Assembly: GCA_052078155.1 (NCBI GenBank)
Contig: JBQJBP010000001.1
Coordinates: 2,170,001 to 2,234,000, forward strand
DNA length: 64,000 nt
From: CAXBMB01 sp052078155
Lineage (GTDB): Bacteria > Pseudomonadota > Alphaproteobacteria > Kiloniellales > DSM-21159
Direction: 5' to 3'
Positions 9,184 through 16,926 of the stretch are shown here, piece after piece (within the stretch, counting starts at the first letter, position 1; every line of letters starts with the position of its first letter). A model generated the notes under the pieces. That model did not search any database. It was given only the letters and a program-made list of their open reading frames with translations, and was not told the origin of the DNA. A program made the translations under genes and the position numbers.

Positions 9184-9552
9184 GTGTCGACACGTGTGCT
9201 GATTGCGGAAGACGAGCCCAACATCGTCGAATCGCTCAAGTTCATCTTCAGCCGTGAAGGGTGGGATGTCACGGCGGTCATGGACGGCAATGATGCGATG
9301 GATCAGCTCAAGGCCGACCCGCCGGACGTCATGGTTCTTGATGTGATGCTGCCCCGACTGAATGGCTTTGAGATTCTCAAGCAGGTTCGCGCGCACCCCA
9401 CACTCAACAAGCTGCCGGTCATCATGCTGACGGCCAAAGGTCAGGCCCAGGACCGTCAGACAGCCTTGGACATCGGCGCCAGCCTCTTCATTACTAAACC
9501 CTTTTCAAACAAGGAAGTCGTCGAAAACGTCCGACGGCTGATAGAAGGGTGA
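9184..9552 (+). CDS. Single-domain response regulator (CheY-like receiver)
   Basis: A 122-residue protein made of one receiver domain and nothing else. The acidic pocket EDE (residues 9-11), the phospho-acceptor Asp53 (VLDVMLP), Thr83 and Lys105 (TKPF) are all present. The GTG start is preceded by GGGGGAAG at good spacing. It overlaps the next small gene by four bases and heads a three-gene unit with a symporter-histidine kinase hybrid, its presumed phospho-donor. With no DNA-binding output, it must act by protein contact or as a phosphorelay intermediate. The better-known CrbS/CrbR and CbrA/CbrB pairs use regulators with DNA-binding domains, so this pairing differs. Confidence 0.88.
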   Translation: MSTRVLIAEDEPNIVESLKFIFSREGWDVTAVMDGNDAMDQLKADPPDVMVLDVMLPRLNGFEILKQVRAHPTLNKLPVIMLTAKGQAQDRQTALDIGASLFITKPFSNKEVVENVRRLIEG

Positions 9553-9818
9553 AGCGCAAGGCGCTCAGCCCCATTGAGGCAGGCAAGCTGAGAGACGCGG
9601 CCATTCTGTTGCCGCTGCTGGGGCTGTTCCTCTTGATGCCCCCGGCCATCGGCCTGTTCGGCAACGCCACGGCCCTGACCGGCGTGCCCCTGATCGTGCT
9701 CTACATTTTTGGTGTCTGGCTGGTGCTGATCTATCTGGCCTATCGGCTCTCCTTGCGCCTGAAAGACCTGACCCCCAATGATGAGGGCAACAGCACCAAC
9801 CCGGACCCGCAAAGCTAA
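9549..9818 (+). CDS. Small two-helix membrane protein of the kinase operon
   Basis: An 89-residue protein with two predicted membrane helices (about 18-36 and 45-67) and a hydrophilic charged tail. It starts at a GTG overlapping the response-regulator stop (GTGA) and ends 11 bases before the symporter-kinase gene. I do not recognise a named family. Small two-helix proteins commonly accompany sodium:solute symporters, so it could be an accessory subunit of the symporter part of the kinase. Tight overlap on one side and an 11-base gap on the other argue that it is real and co-translated. Confidence 0.75.
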   Translation: MKRKALSPIEAGKLRDAAILLPLLGLFLLMPPAIGLFGNATALTGVPLIVLYIFGVWLVLIYLAYRLSLRLKDLTPNDEGNSTNPDPQS

Positions 9819-9829
9819 AGCGCCCGGCC

Positions 9830-12523
9830 ATGCTCTCCACCAACCTTCTTGTTTTCGCCAGTTTGCTCTACGTGGCCCTGCTGTTTCTGGTGGCCTATCT
9901 CGGCGATCGCAAAGCCCGGGGCGGAAAGATCGGCTGGATCCACTCCCCGGTGATCTACACGCTTTCCATATCGGTCTACTGCACCTCCTGGACCTTCTAC
10001 GGTGCTGTCGGGTCCGCGGCCCGCAACGGACTGGAGTTTGTCACCATCTACCTGGGGCCCACCCTGGTTTTCATCGGCTGGTGGTACCTGCTGCGCAAAC
10101 TGGTCAGAATTGGCCAGGTACACCGAATCACCTCCATCGCCGACCTGATCTCCTCGCGCTATGGCAAATCAAACTCTCTGGCAGCGCTGGTCACCATCAT
10201 CGCCGTGGTCGGCACGACGCCCTACATCGCCCTGCAGCTGAAGGCCGTGACCAACTCCTTCCAGGTCATGGGCGGGGCTGTCGGTTCTGATTTCACCGGC
10301 CTGCTGGACGGGGATCAGAATTTCAGCATGGCCTTTTGGGTGGCAGCTGGCATGGCGCTCTTTACCATCTTGTTTGGCACCCGCAACATTGATGCCAATG
10401 AGCGCCATCACGGGGTGGTGGCTGCCATCGCCCTGGAAGCCATGGTCAAGCTGATCGCTCTGCTGGCCGTGGGTCTGTTTGCCGTCTATGGCATTGCCGA
10501 TGGCCCCAGCGACATCTTTCAGAAAACCTCGGCAGACTTCCTGAATGTGGAAGAGGTTTTCGGCCCCCGCTGGATCGCCCTGACTTTCCTCTCCGCCACG
10601 GCCATCATCTGCCTGCCCCGCCAGTTTCAGGTGACGGTGGTGGAGAATGCGGACGAGCGGCACCTCAACACAGCTTCCTGGCTTTTTCCCCTCTACCTCT
10701 TCCTGATCAGCCTCTTTGTGCTGCCCATTGCCATTGCCGGGATGACCGAACTGCCCGCCGGATCCAATCCGGACATGTTCGTCCTGACCCTGCCCATGTC
10801 GGTCGATCAGGACTCGCTGGCGCTGCTGGCCTTTCTGGGCGGCTTTTCCTCCGCCACCTCCATGGTGATCGTCGCCTGCATTGCGCTGTCCACCATGGTC
10901 TCCAACCATCTGGTTATGCCTCTGGCGCTGCGCCTGCCCTGGATGTCGCTGGAAGGCAGCGGTGATGTGCGCCGTCTTTTGCTCAACAGCCGCCGCATTT
11001 CCATCGTTGCCATCCTCTTCCTGGGCTTTCTCTACTTCCGCATGAGCGGAAAATCCGATGCCCTGGCGGCCATTGGCCTGATCGCCTTTTCCGGCGTGGC
11101 GCAGTTTCTGCCATCCATACTGGGCGGTCTCTACTGGCGCCATGCCACGGGCCGGGGGGCACTGGCCGGACTGATCGCCGGCTTCCTGCTCTGGGCTTAC
11201 TGTCTCTTCCTGCCCTCTTTCGGCGGCAGCGTTCTGCTGACACCGGAAATCCTGGAACAGGGGGCCTTTGGCCTGTCCTACCTGCGCCCTGAAGCACTCT
11301 TTGGCCTGGAAGGACTGGATCCCCTGGTGCATGCCCTCTTCTGGTCTCTGGCGGTTAACAGCCTGCTCTTCATTGGCGTGTCCATGACCCGCATGCCACG
11401 GCCGTTGGAGCAGTTGCAGGGCACCCTCTTCGTCAATGCCTTTAGAACCCCAATTGACGACGAACTGCGCTACTATCAGCGCAGCGCCACCACAGAAGAC
11501 CTCTTTTCTCTGGCCCAGCGGATTCTCGGGGCAGACGAAGCCCACACCCTGTTCAGGGATTTTGCCCGCCGTCAGGGCATGAAGGGCGCTCTGCCCGCAG
11601 CCACCGATACCTTCATTTCCCACCTGGAGCGGCGCCTGGCCGGGGCGGTCGGGTCCGGCTCTGCCCGGGCCATGATCTCCCAGGTGGCCAGCGGGGAGAC
11701 CATTTCGCTGGATGAGCTGATGCGCATTGCAGATGAAACAGCCCAGCTGATGGAATACAGCCAGCAGGCAGAGCTCAAATCACGCCAGCTGGAAATCACA
11801 GCTGACCAGCTGCGCCAGGCCAACGAACGGCTGAAACTGCTGGATCTGCAGAAGGACGATTTCCTCAGCCTGGTCAGCCACGAAGTGCGGACCCCCATGA
11901 CCTCCATCCGCTCATTTTCCGAAGTTCTTCTGGAAAACGACGACCTGACGCCTGAACAGCGCCACCACTTCCACAACATCATCAACGAAGAAAGCCTGCG
12001 GCTGACCCGGTTGCTGGACGAAATTCTGGATCTGAACCTGCTGGAACGGGGGGAAGTGTCCTGGAACGTCAGCAATGTAAAAGGCGAAGAGGTTCTGGAC
12101 CGGGCCATGAGCACCTGCGAGGGGCTGGCCCAGAAGTCCAAAGTCAAGATCATGAACCTGCGGCGCAGCAAAGGTGCCACTCTGCAGGCGGACCCGGATC
12201 GTCTGCAGCAGGTCTTCATCAACCTGATGACCAATGCCATCAAGTATAACAACAACCCGGACCCCCGGGTAACGGTGGAAAGCCGCCAGCGCGACGGACG
12301 TTTTGAAGTCATCATCTCCGACAACGGCCCCGGCATCCCGCAACGAGACCGCGACCGGATCTTCTCAAAATTCGCCCGCGGCTGGGCCTCGACCCAGCCC
12401 GGTGGAACCGGCCTGGGGCTGGCCATCAGCCATCAGATTGTTGACCGTCTGAACGGCAAGATTGAGTTGCTGTCGACACCGCATACCGGCGCGGCCTTCA
12501 AGGTAACCCTGCCCCTGGCCTGA
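9830..12523 (+). CDS. Sodium:solute symporter-histidine kinase hybrid (CbrA/CrbS-like)
   Basis: An 897-residue inner-membrane sensor kinase. Residues 1 to about 500 form a PutP-like sodium:solute symporter fold with about 13 membrane helices. A STAC-like linker follows (about 545-615, including a YYQRSATTEDLF region), then a coiled coil (625-670), then the kinase. His684 lies in LVSHEVRTPM, with the N box NLMTNAIKYN, DNGPGIP and GTGLGLAIS intact. No PAS domain is evident between STAC and the kinase. Relatives CbrA (histidine/carbon) and CrbS (acetate) link substrate transport or sensing to metabolic control. No ribosome site is obvious, so translation probably couples to the small upstream gene. 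The likely partner is the single-domain regulator at 9184. Confidence 0.92.
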   Translation: MLSTNLLVFASLLYVALLFLVAYLGDRKARGGKIGWIHSPVIYTLSISVYCTSWTFYGAVGSAARNGLEFVTIYLGPTLVFIGWWYLLRKLVRIGQVHRITSIADLISSRYGKSNSLAALVTIIAVVGTTPYIALQLKAVTNSFQVMGGAVGSDFTGLLDGDQNFSMAFWVAAGMALFTILFGTRNIDANERHHGVVAAIALEAMVKLIALLAVGLFAVYGIADGPSDIFQKTSADFLNVEEVFGPRWIALTFLSATAIICLPRQFQVTVVENADERHLNTASWLFPLYLFLISLFVLPIAIAGMTELPAGSNPDMFVLTLPMSVDQDSLALLAFLGGFSSATSMVIVACIALSTMVSNHLVMPLALRLPWMSLEGSGDVRRLLLNSRRISIVAILFLGFLYFRMSGKSDALAAIGLIAFSGVAQFLPSILGGLYWRHATGRGALAGLIAGFLLWAYCLFLPSFGGSVLLTPEILEQGAFGLSYLRPEALFGLEGLDPLVHALFWSLAVNSLLFIGVSMTRMPRPLEQLQGTLFVNAFRTPIDDELRYYQRSATTEDLFSLAQRILGADEAHTLFRDFARRQGMKGALPAATDTFISHLERRLAGAVGSGSARAMISQVASGETISLDELMRIADETAQLMEYSQQAELKSRQLEITADQLRQANERLKLLDLQKDDFLSLVSHEVRTPMTSIRSFSEVLLENDDLTPEQRHHFHNIINEESLRLTRLLDEILDLNLLERGEVSWNVSNVKGEEVLDRAMSTCEGLAQKSKVKIMNLRRSKGATLQADPDRLQQVFINLMTNAIKYNNNPDPRVTVESRQRDGRFEVIISDNGPGIPQRDRDRIFSKFARGWASTQPGGTGLGLAISHQIVDRLNGKIELLSTPHTGAAFKVTLPLA

Positions 12524-12732
12524 CCAGGAAGCCAGCGGATCAGAACGCCTTAGATTTCACCGCTTTCGCCGGGAGCCTTTCAATCGGTCCTGGATCATGC
12601 TTCCAGCGAAAGAATGTCATGCCTGAGGAGGGCTTGACAGTAACGCCTGCTGACGTAGGAATGCAGCTTCATCATGACTTGCCCCTCCCAGCTTATGCAA
12701 AGAGCTGGGATCATTGTTTCAGGAGACGTTTC

Positions 12733-13944
12733 ATGGCTGACGCTGGTCGCCAATTTCTTCACACGCCCGGCCCCTCTCCCATCCCCGATCGGGTTTTGGG
12801 AGCCATGCATCGCCAGGCGCTCGATCTGGTTGATCCGAAGCTGCAGAACCTGACCTTTGCCTGCTACGATGATCTCAAGACGATCTTTGGGACCAAAGGC
12901 GACGTCTTCATCTACTCCTGCAATGGACACGGCGGCTGGGAAGCCACGCTGACCAATCTCTTTGGTCCTGGTGATCATGTGGTGGTTCCTGAAACGGGTG
13001 TCTTTTCCAACGCCTGGGCCAACCACGCGTCGATCTTTGGCATCGAAGCCGAACTGCTGCCCGGGGACTGGCGGCAAGCCATCGACCCGGCGGTCCTGGA
13101 AGCCCGCCTGAAAGCCGACAAAGACGGCAAGATCAAAGCCGTGCTGGCGGTCCATACCGATACCGGTACGGGCATCACCAGCGACATCCAGGCTCTGCGG
13201 GCCGCCATTGATGCAGCAGGCCATCCGGCCCTCCTGGTCGCCGATACCATTGCCTCACTGGGCGCCACGCCTTTTGACATGGATGCCTGGGGCGTGGATG
13301 TGGCCATTGCCGCCTCCCAAAAAGCCCTCATGGGTCCTCCGGGTCTGGCCTTTGTTGCCGCCAATCAAAAAGCGCTCGAGGTTGCTGCCAGGAACCCGGC
13401 ACCCCGTCAGTACTGGGACTGGAAAAACCGGCTGGGCGATCAGTTCTACATGCTGTTTTGCGGCACCGCGCCGGAGCATGGCCTCTTTGCTCTGCGCGAA
13501 GCTCTGGACATGATCAAGGAACAAGGTCTGGACGCCGTTTTTGCCCGCCACAAGCGCATTGCCGAAGCCACACAGCTGGCCGTCAGTCACTGGGCTGAAG
13601 GCGGCGCGCTGGAGTTTCAGGCACTCAAGGCAGCTGAGCGGTCCCGCTCTGTCACCACCATCCGCATGAGCGAAGAGTTTCATCCCGACGCCCTGCGCGA
13701 CTATGCCCGCAACACTCTCAATGTTGCATTGGGGGGTGGCCTGGCAGCACTGGATGGCAAGGCTTTCCGCATCGGCCATCTGGGCGACATCAACGAGCCG
13801 ATGATTCTGGGTTGCCTGGCAGCCGTGGAAACGGCCATGACGGTGCTGAAAGTCCCCCATGGCACCGGCGGTCTGCGCGCCGCCGTCGATCATCTGGCCG
13901 GGTCTTTGGATGAAACGGCGCAGACCTCTGCTGCAGCAGAGTAA
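12733..13944 (+). CDS. Class V aminotransferase (serine/alanine-glyoxylate type)
   Basis: A 403-residue PLP enzyme of the alanine/serine-glyoxylate aminotransferase group. The start at 12733 is preceded by AGGAGA; the frame is open for 38 further codons upstream but they lack family features. Early motif LHTPGPSPIPDRVL, and Lys197 in SQKALMGPPG is the PLP lysine. Family members convert glyoxylate to glycine with serine or alanine as donor, or act on 2-aminoethylphosphonate or purine catabolites. No serine-cycle genes are adjacent. A TTGACA at 12633 may be part of its promoter, and a hairpin terminator follows at 14042. Confidence 0.88.
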   Translation: MADAGRQFLHTPGPSPIPDRVLGAMHRQALDLVDPKLQNLTFACYDDLKTIFGTKGDVFIYSCNGHGGWEATLTNLFGPGDHVVVPETGVFSNAWANHASIFGIEAELLPGDWRQAIDPAVLEARLKADKDGKIKAVLAVHTDTGTGITSDIQALRAAIDAAGHPALLVADTIASLGATPFDMDAWGVDVAIAASQKALMGPPGLAFVAANQKALEVAARNPAPRQYWDWKNRLGDQFYMLFCGTAPEHGLFALREALDMIKEQGLDAVFARHKRIAEATQLAVSHWAEGGALEFQALKAAERSRSVTTIRMSEEFHPDALRDYARNTLNVALGGGLAALDGKAFRIGHLGDINEPMILGCLAAVETAMTVLKVPHGTGGLRAAVDHLAGSLDETAQTSAAAE

Positions 13945-14041
13945 CGACAGCGCCGCCATATCTGCTGGCAGGTGAGTCACGACAGAAGCAGGGTGCAAGG
14001 TGCTTCTGTTTCTGACGATCCCACTCTGAAGCAACGTCATA

Positions 14042-14076
14042 AGAGGCCGGGCGCATCATTGCCCCGGTCTCTTTTT
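14042..14076 (+). terminator. Rho-independent terminator after the aminotransferase gene
   Basis: A stem of AGAGGCCGGG with CCCGGTCTCT (one G-T pair) around 14042-14072, followed by TTTTT. It lies about 100 bases past the aminotransferase stop codon. Confidence 0.75.
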
Positions 14077-14131
14077 CGTTCCGGACTGGCACCTGCCACC
14101 CGCAACACTGACAGATTTATCTTGCCACAAG

Positions 14132-14143
14132 ATGACCGGTCAT
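14132..14143. promoter_or_regulatory. Perfect 12-bp palindromic operator before tetR
   Basis: ATGACCGGTCAT is a perfect palindrome 33 bases before the TetR start codon. TetR-family dimers bind such sites and usually repress their own gene. A 10-of-12 match occurs at 15020-15031 in front of the dehalogenase gene. Confidence 0.65.
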
Positions 14144-14176
14144 TATGTTTGGCGGGAGTGTGTCAGGAAAGAGCAG

Positions 14177-14761
14177 ATGGCCAGAGGCCAAAACAAAGAA
14201 AAGCTGCTGGAGAGTGGTTTGACCCTGTTTTACCAGCAGGGCTTCAGCGCCACCGGCGTGCAGGAAATCACCAGCCATGCGGGGGTCCCCAAAGGATCCT
14301 TCTACAACTACTTCGCCAGTAAAGAGGATTTCGTCACCCAGGTGCTGGCCCTCTACACGGACTGGGCTACCGGTTACCTGGAAGAAAATCTGATGCAGGG
14401 GCCCGGCAGCCCGCTGGCGCGGTTCCGCCGGCTCTTTGAAACCTGGAGCTGTCAGTTCTTTCCCGAGATGGAGGCCAAAGGCTGCCTGGCCGGGAACCTG
14501 TCTCAGGAGTTGTCCAACACCCATCCGGAAGTGCGCGAAGCGCTGGCCCACGAGTTTCCCCGCATGTTGCACTACTACAAAGCCATTCTGCGGGCGGCTC
14601 AGGAATGCGGAGAACTCTCTGCAACGCAGGATACCGACAGCCTGGCCTCGCTGATCTACGACGCCTGGCAAGGGGCCACCCTCAGAGCCAAGGCCCTCAG
14701 GAACACCAGTCCCTTCGAGCATTTCCTCGACCAGATTTTTGACCGCTATTTAGGTTCTTGA
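14177..14761 (+). CDS. TetR-family repressor
   Basis: A 194-residue TetR regulator. I chose the ATG at 14177 (MARGQNKEKLLESG), preceded by AGGAAAGAG; an in-frame ATG at 14132 lies inside the operator palindrome and is rejected. The helix-turn-helix is at about residues 25-50 (GVPKGSFYNYFASKEDF), with a variable ligand-binding domain after it. The motif resembles the NemR/AcuR branch, which sense reactive electrophiles or small acids, but ligand identity cannot be read. A perfect palindrome upstream and a similar site before the next gene suggest that it controls itself and the haloalkane dehalogenase. Confidence 0.9.
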   Translation: MARGQNKEKLLESGLTLFYQQGFSATGVQEITSHAGVPKGSFYNYFASKEDFVTQVLALYTDWATGYLEENLMQGPGSPLARFRRLFETWSCQFFPEMEAKGCLAGNLSQELSNTHPEVREALAHEFPRMLHYYKAILRAAQECGELSATQDTDSLASLIYDAWQGATLRAKALRNTSPFEHFLDQIFDRYLGS

Positions 14762-14830
14762 TCCGAACAAGTCTGTGCGTTTTCACGCCTGGTTTGTCCT
14801 TTCTGCCCCCCAATCTTACTGACCTGATAG

Positions 14831-14944
14831 CTCGGCTGGCTCGGCTGGCTCGGCTGGCTCGGCTGGCTCGGCTGGCTCGGCTGGCTCGGCTGGCTCGGCT
14901 GGCTCGGCTGGCTCGGCTGGCTCGGCTGGCTCGGCTGGCTCGGC
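14831..14944. repeat. Perfect 9-bp tandem repeat, 12.7 copies
   Basis: The unit CTCGGCTGG repeats 12 full times without a single mismatch from 14831 to 14938, followed by six more bases of the unit. Both strands are open in several frames only because nine is a multiple of three. Perfect identity implies recent expansion by slippage, so the copy number is expected to vary between strains. Confidence 0.97.
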
Positions 14945-15019
14945 AAAGGATCGTCACCAAACCAGCTCGCTGTCAGGCGGGTTTCGACACTCATCACAGA
15001 AACGTGTAATAAAAATAAG

Positions 15020-15038
15020 ACGACTGGTCATATATAAT
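15020..15038 (+). promoter_or_regulatory. Operator-like site overlapping the -10 region of the dehalogenase promoter
   Basis: ACGACTGGTCAT (15020-15031) matches the perfect palindrome before tetR at 10 of 12 positions. TATAAT begins two bases later at 15033. A repressor bound here would block RNA polymerase. Confidence 0.55.
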
Positions 15039-15088
15039 TATCTCAACAAAACTCCTTCCCCGATAATCACAGCAGACAGGGATGCACC

Positions 15089-16153
15089 ATGACCAGTTCC
15101 AGCAGACGAACCTTTCTCCGCTCCGCCGCGCTCGGCGGGGCCACTCTGCCCTTTCTCACCGCCTTTGCCGGTCCGGGTCAGGCAGCGACCGATGGCGGAA
15201 GCAACGGGCAGAAGACCGGAGGACAAAAGGAAAGCGCGACACCGCAAATGGGCCCCGCCATCTCCGCAGATTTTCCCTTTGAATCACGCTACATCACAGT
15301 CAAGGGCGCGAAGATGCACTATGTGGAAGAGGGCGACGGCGACCCGATCCTCTTTTTGCATGGCAACCCCACCTCCTCCTACCTCTGGCGCAACATCCTG
15401 CCATACGCCAAGCCCTATGGCCGTGTGATCGCGCCGGACCTGATTGGCATGGGCAAATCAGACCAGCCAGAGCTGGATTACAGCTACGCCACCCACCGGG
15501 AGTATCTGGACGCTTTCATTGAAGCAAAAGGGCTGAGCAACATCACCCTGGTGGTTCATGACTGGGGATCTGCTTTGGGCATGGATTATGCCCGTCGCAA
15601 CCCGGACAGGGTGAAAGCACTGGCCTTCATGGAAGCCATCATTCCCCCTGTGCTCCCGTTTGAAAGCTATGAAGCCATGGGCGGTTTCGGGGAGCTGTTC
15701 AAAAACCTGCGCACGCCCGGTGTCGGGGAAGACATGGTGCTGAAGAACAATTTCTTTGTAGAGCAGATCCTGCCGCATATGGGCGTGGTCCGGTCCCTGT
15801 CTGAGGCTGAAATGACTGCCTATCGCGCCCCTTACAAAACCGAGAAATCCCGCCTGCCCACCCTGGTCTGGCCCCGGGAGATCCCCATTGGCGGAGACCC
15901 GGCGCTGACCACTGACGTGGTGACCCGCAACGGAAGCTGGCTGCAGGAAAGCGAGATTCCCAAGATCCTGTTTTATGCGGAGCCTGGCGCACTGACACCG
16001 CCACCTGTGGCCAGTCTTCTGGCACAGAACCTGAAGAACATCGAAACGAACTATGTCGGGCCGGGCACCCACTTCATTCAGGAAGATCATCCCCATGAAA
16101 TCGGCCGTGGTCTGGCCGACTGGCTGCGCCGCCAGAAGAACCCGAGCGCCTGA
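15089..16153 (+). CDS. Tat-exported haloalkane dehalogenase, HLD-II (DhaA/LinB) type
   Basis: A 354-residue alpha/beta hydrolase that hydrolyses carbon-halogen bonds of haloalkanes to alcohol and halide. The catalytic set matches HLD-II enzymes: Asn93 (HGNPTSSYLW), nucleophile Asp158 and halide-binding Trp159 (VVHDWGSALG), Glu182 (FMEAIIPP) and His328 (GPGTHFIQED). Spacings of Asn to Asp (65) and Asp to Glu (24) are the same as in DhaA. Unusually, an N-terminal twin-arginine signal (SSRRTFLRS, about 30 residues, ending near GQA) and a Gly/Lys-rich linker precede the hydrolase domain, predicting a folded periplasmic enzyme. DhaA and LinB themselves are cytoplasmic or lack such a signal. It is preceded by a TetR gene, a shared operator motif and a minisatellite. 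Confidence 0.92.
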   Translation: MTSSSRRTFLRSAALGGATLPFLTAFAGPGQAATDGGSNGQKTGGQKESATPQMGPAISADFPFESRYITVKGAKMHYVEEGDGDPILFLHGNPTSSYLWRNILPYAKPYGRVIAPDLIGMGKSDQPELDYSYATHREYLDAFIEAKGLSNITLVVHDWGSALGMDYARRNPDRVKALAFMEAIIPPVLPFESYEAMGGFGELFKNLRTPGVGEDMVLKNNFFVEQILPHMGVVRSLSEAEMTAYRAPYKTEKSRLPTLVWPREIPIGGDPALTTDVVTRNGSWLQESEIPKILFYAEPGALTPPPVASLLAQNLKNIETNYVGPGTHFIQEDHPHEIGRGLADWLRRQKNPSA

Positions 16154-16177
16154 CCAGCCAGCACGCACATGCCAGAG

Positions 16178-16207
16178 AAAAGGGGCCCGGAATTTCCGAG
16201 CCCCTTT
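16178..16207. terminator. Bidirectional terminator between dehalogenase and cysteine hydrolase
   Basis: AAAAGGGGCCCGG pairs with CCGAGCCCCTTT around a short AATTT loop (16178-16207). A-rich and T-rich flanks on both sides fit termination of the two convergent genes. Confidence 0.75.
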
Positions 16208-16248
16208 CGCGTCGGGGAAACGAGATCTTCCGCAAAGGCGTCGGTCGA

Positions 16249-16803
16249 TCAGCCGTCTGCAGCAAGAAAATCCTGGGTGGTTGTTACCTGGGCGTAGCTC
16301 ATGCCCAAAGGTGCCATGAAGGCGGCATGCACATCAGCTGCGGCCACATCCCTGCCACCAAAAGACTGCTCTTTGGCGCCGCAGGCGTCTTCCACCAGCA
16401 CGACCTTGTATCCGAGATCAGCGGCAGCGCGGGTTGAAGCATCAATACACATCTGGCTCATGGCACCGCAGATCACCAGATCGGTGATGCCGGCCGCATC
16501 AAGCTGCGCTTTCAAATCGGTGTCGCGGAAGGCGTTGGCGTGATGTTTCAGGATCACCGGTTCTTCACCTTGGGGGGCGACAGCAGCATGGATCTGCGCC
16601 CCTTCAGAACCCGGCCGGAAGAAGGGCGCTTCGTCGGAGGGAATCTCGTGGCGCACATGCACGATCATCTGGCCGGACTGACGGGCCTGCTGCAACAGCT
16701 TGGCGGCGTTGGCGGCAACCTCCTGCATCTTGGCAACGGGCCAGCGGCCGCCGTTGAAGTAGTCGTTCTGAATGTCGATCAAGATCAAAGCAGACGTGGG
16801 CAT
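16249..16803 (-). CDS. Isochorismatase-family cysteine hydrolase
   Basis: A 184-residue cysteine hydrolase. The catalytic triad is visible: Asp10 (LILIDIQNDY), Lys86 (VILKHHANAF) and Cys119 (GAMSQMCIDAS), with the cis-peptide motif just before the Cys. The ATG at 16803 has a GAGGA ribosome site seven bases away; a TTG two codons upstream is too close to it. Relatives include nicotinamidase, N-carbamoylsarcosine amidase and isochorismatase; the sequence here best fits the YcaC/StnA-like general group with unknown amide or imide substrate. It is divergent from a GlxA-type regulator, a pairing often seen, so the regulator probably controls it. Confidence 0.9.
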   Translation of the reverse strand: MPTSALILIDIQNDYFNGGRWPVAKMQEVAANAAKLLQQARQSGQMIVHVRHEIPSDEAPFFRPGSEGAQIHAAVAPQGEEPVILKHHANAFRDTDLKAQLDAAGITDLVICGAMSQMCIDASTRAAADLGYKVVLVEDACGAKEQSFGGRDVAAADVHAAFMAPLGMSYAQVTTTQDFLAADG

Positions 16804-16926
16804 GAACAATCCTCAAGGTCTTTGGGTGTGAAGGGGTCTTTCTGAAAAGCTTCCCAAAAGATGCGCCAGCACTCCCTTTTTTTGAATTGGCGAAAATGAC
16901 AATCATTGTGCTATTTTCGCCAAATA

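Larger units (their letters stand above)
14762..15088. other. Intergenic region with minisatellite and dehalogenase promoter
   Basis: The 327 bases between tetR and the dehalogenase contain a 114-base perfect tandem repeat (14831-14944), an operator-like site (15020-15031), a TATAAT box (15033-15038) and then the dehalogenase ribosome site. Frames running through the repeat give only monotonous three-residue repeats and are not genes. Confidence 0.7.

Noticed and set aside
10169..11623. 484-residue minus-strand frame
   Set aside because: Antisense to the symporter part of the kinase, rich in Gly, Gln and His, with no fold.
14831..14944. CRISPR-like array
   Set aside because: The unit is 9 bp with no spacers and no cas genes nearby; it is a minisatellite.
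14697..15009. Frames coding PSQ, ASR or LAR repeats
   Set aside because: They are produced only by the 9-bp tandem repeat, which keeps every frame open.
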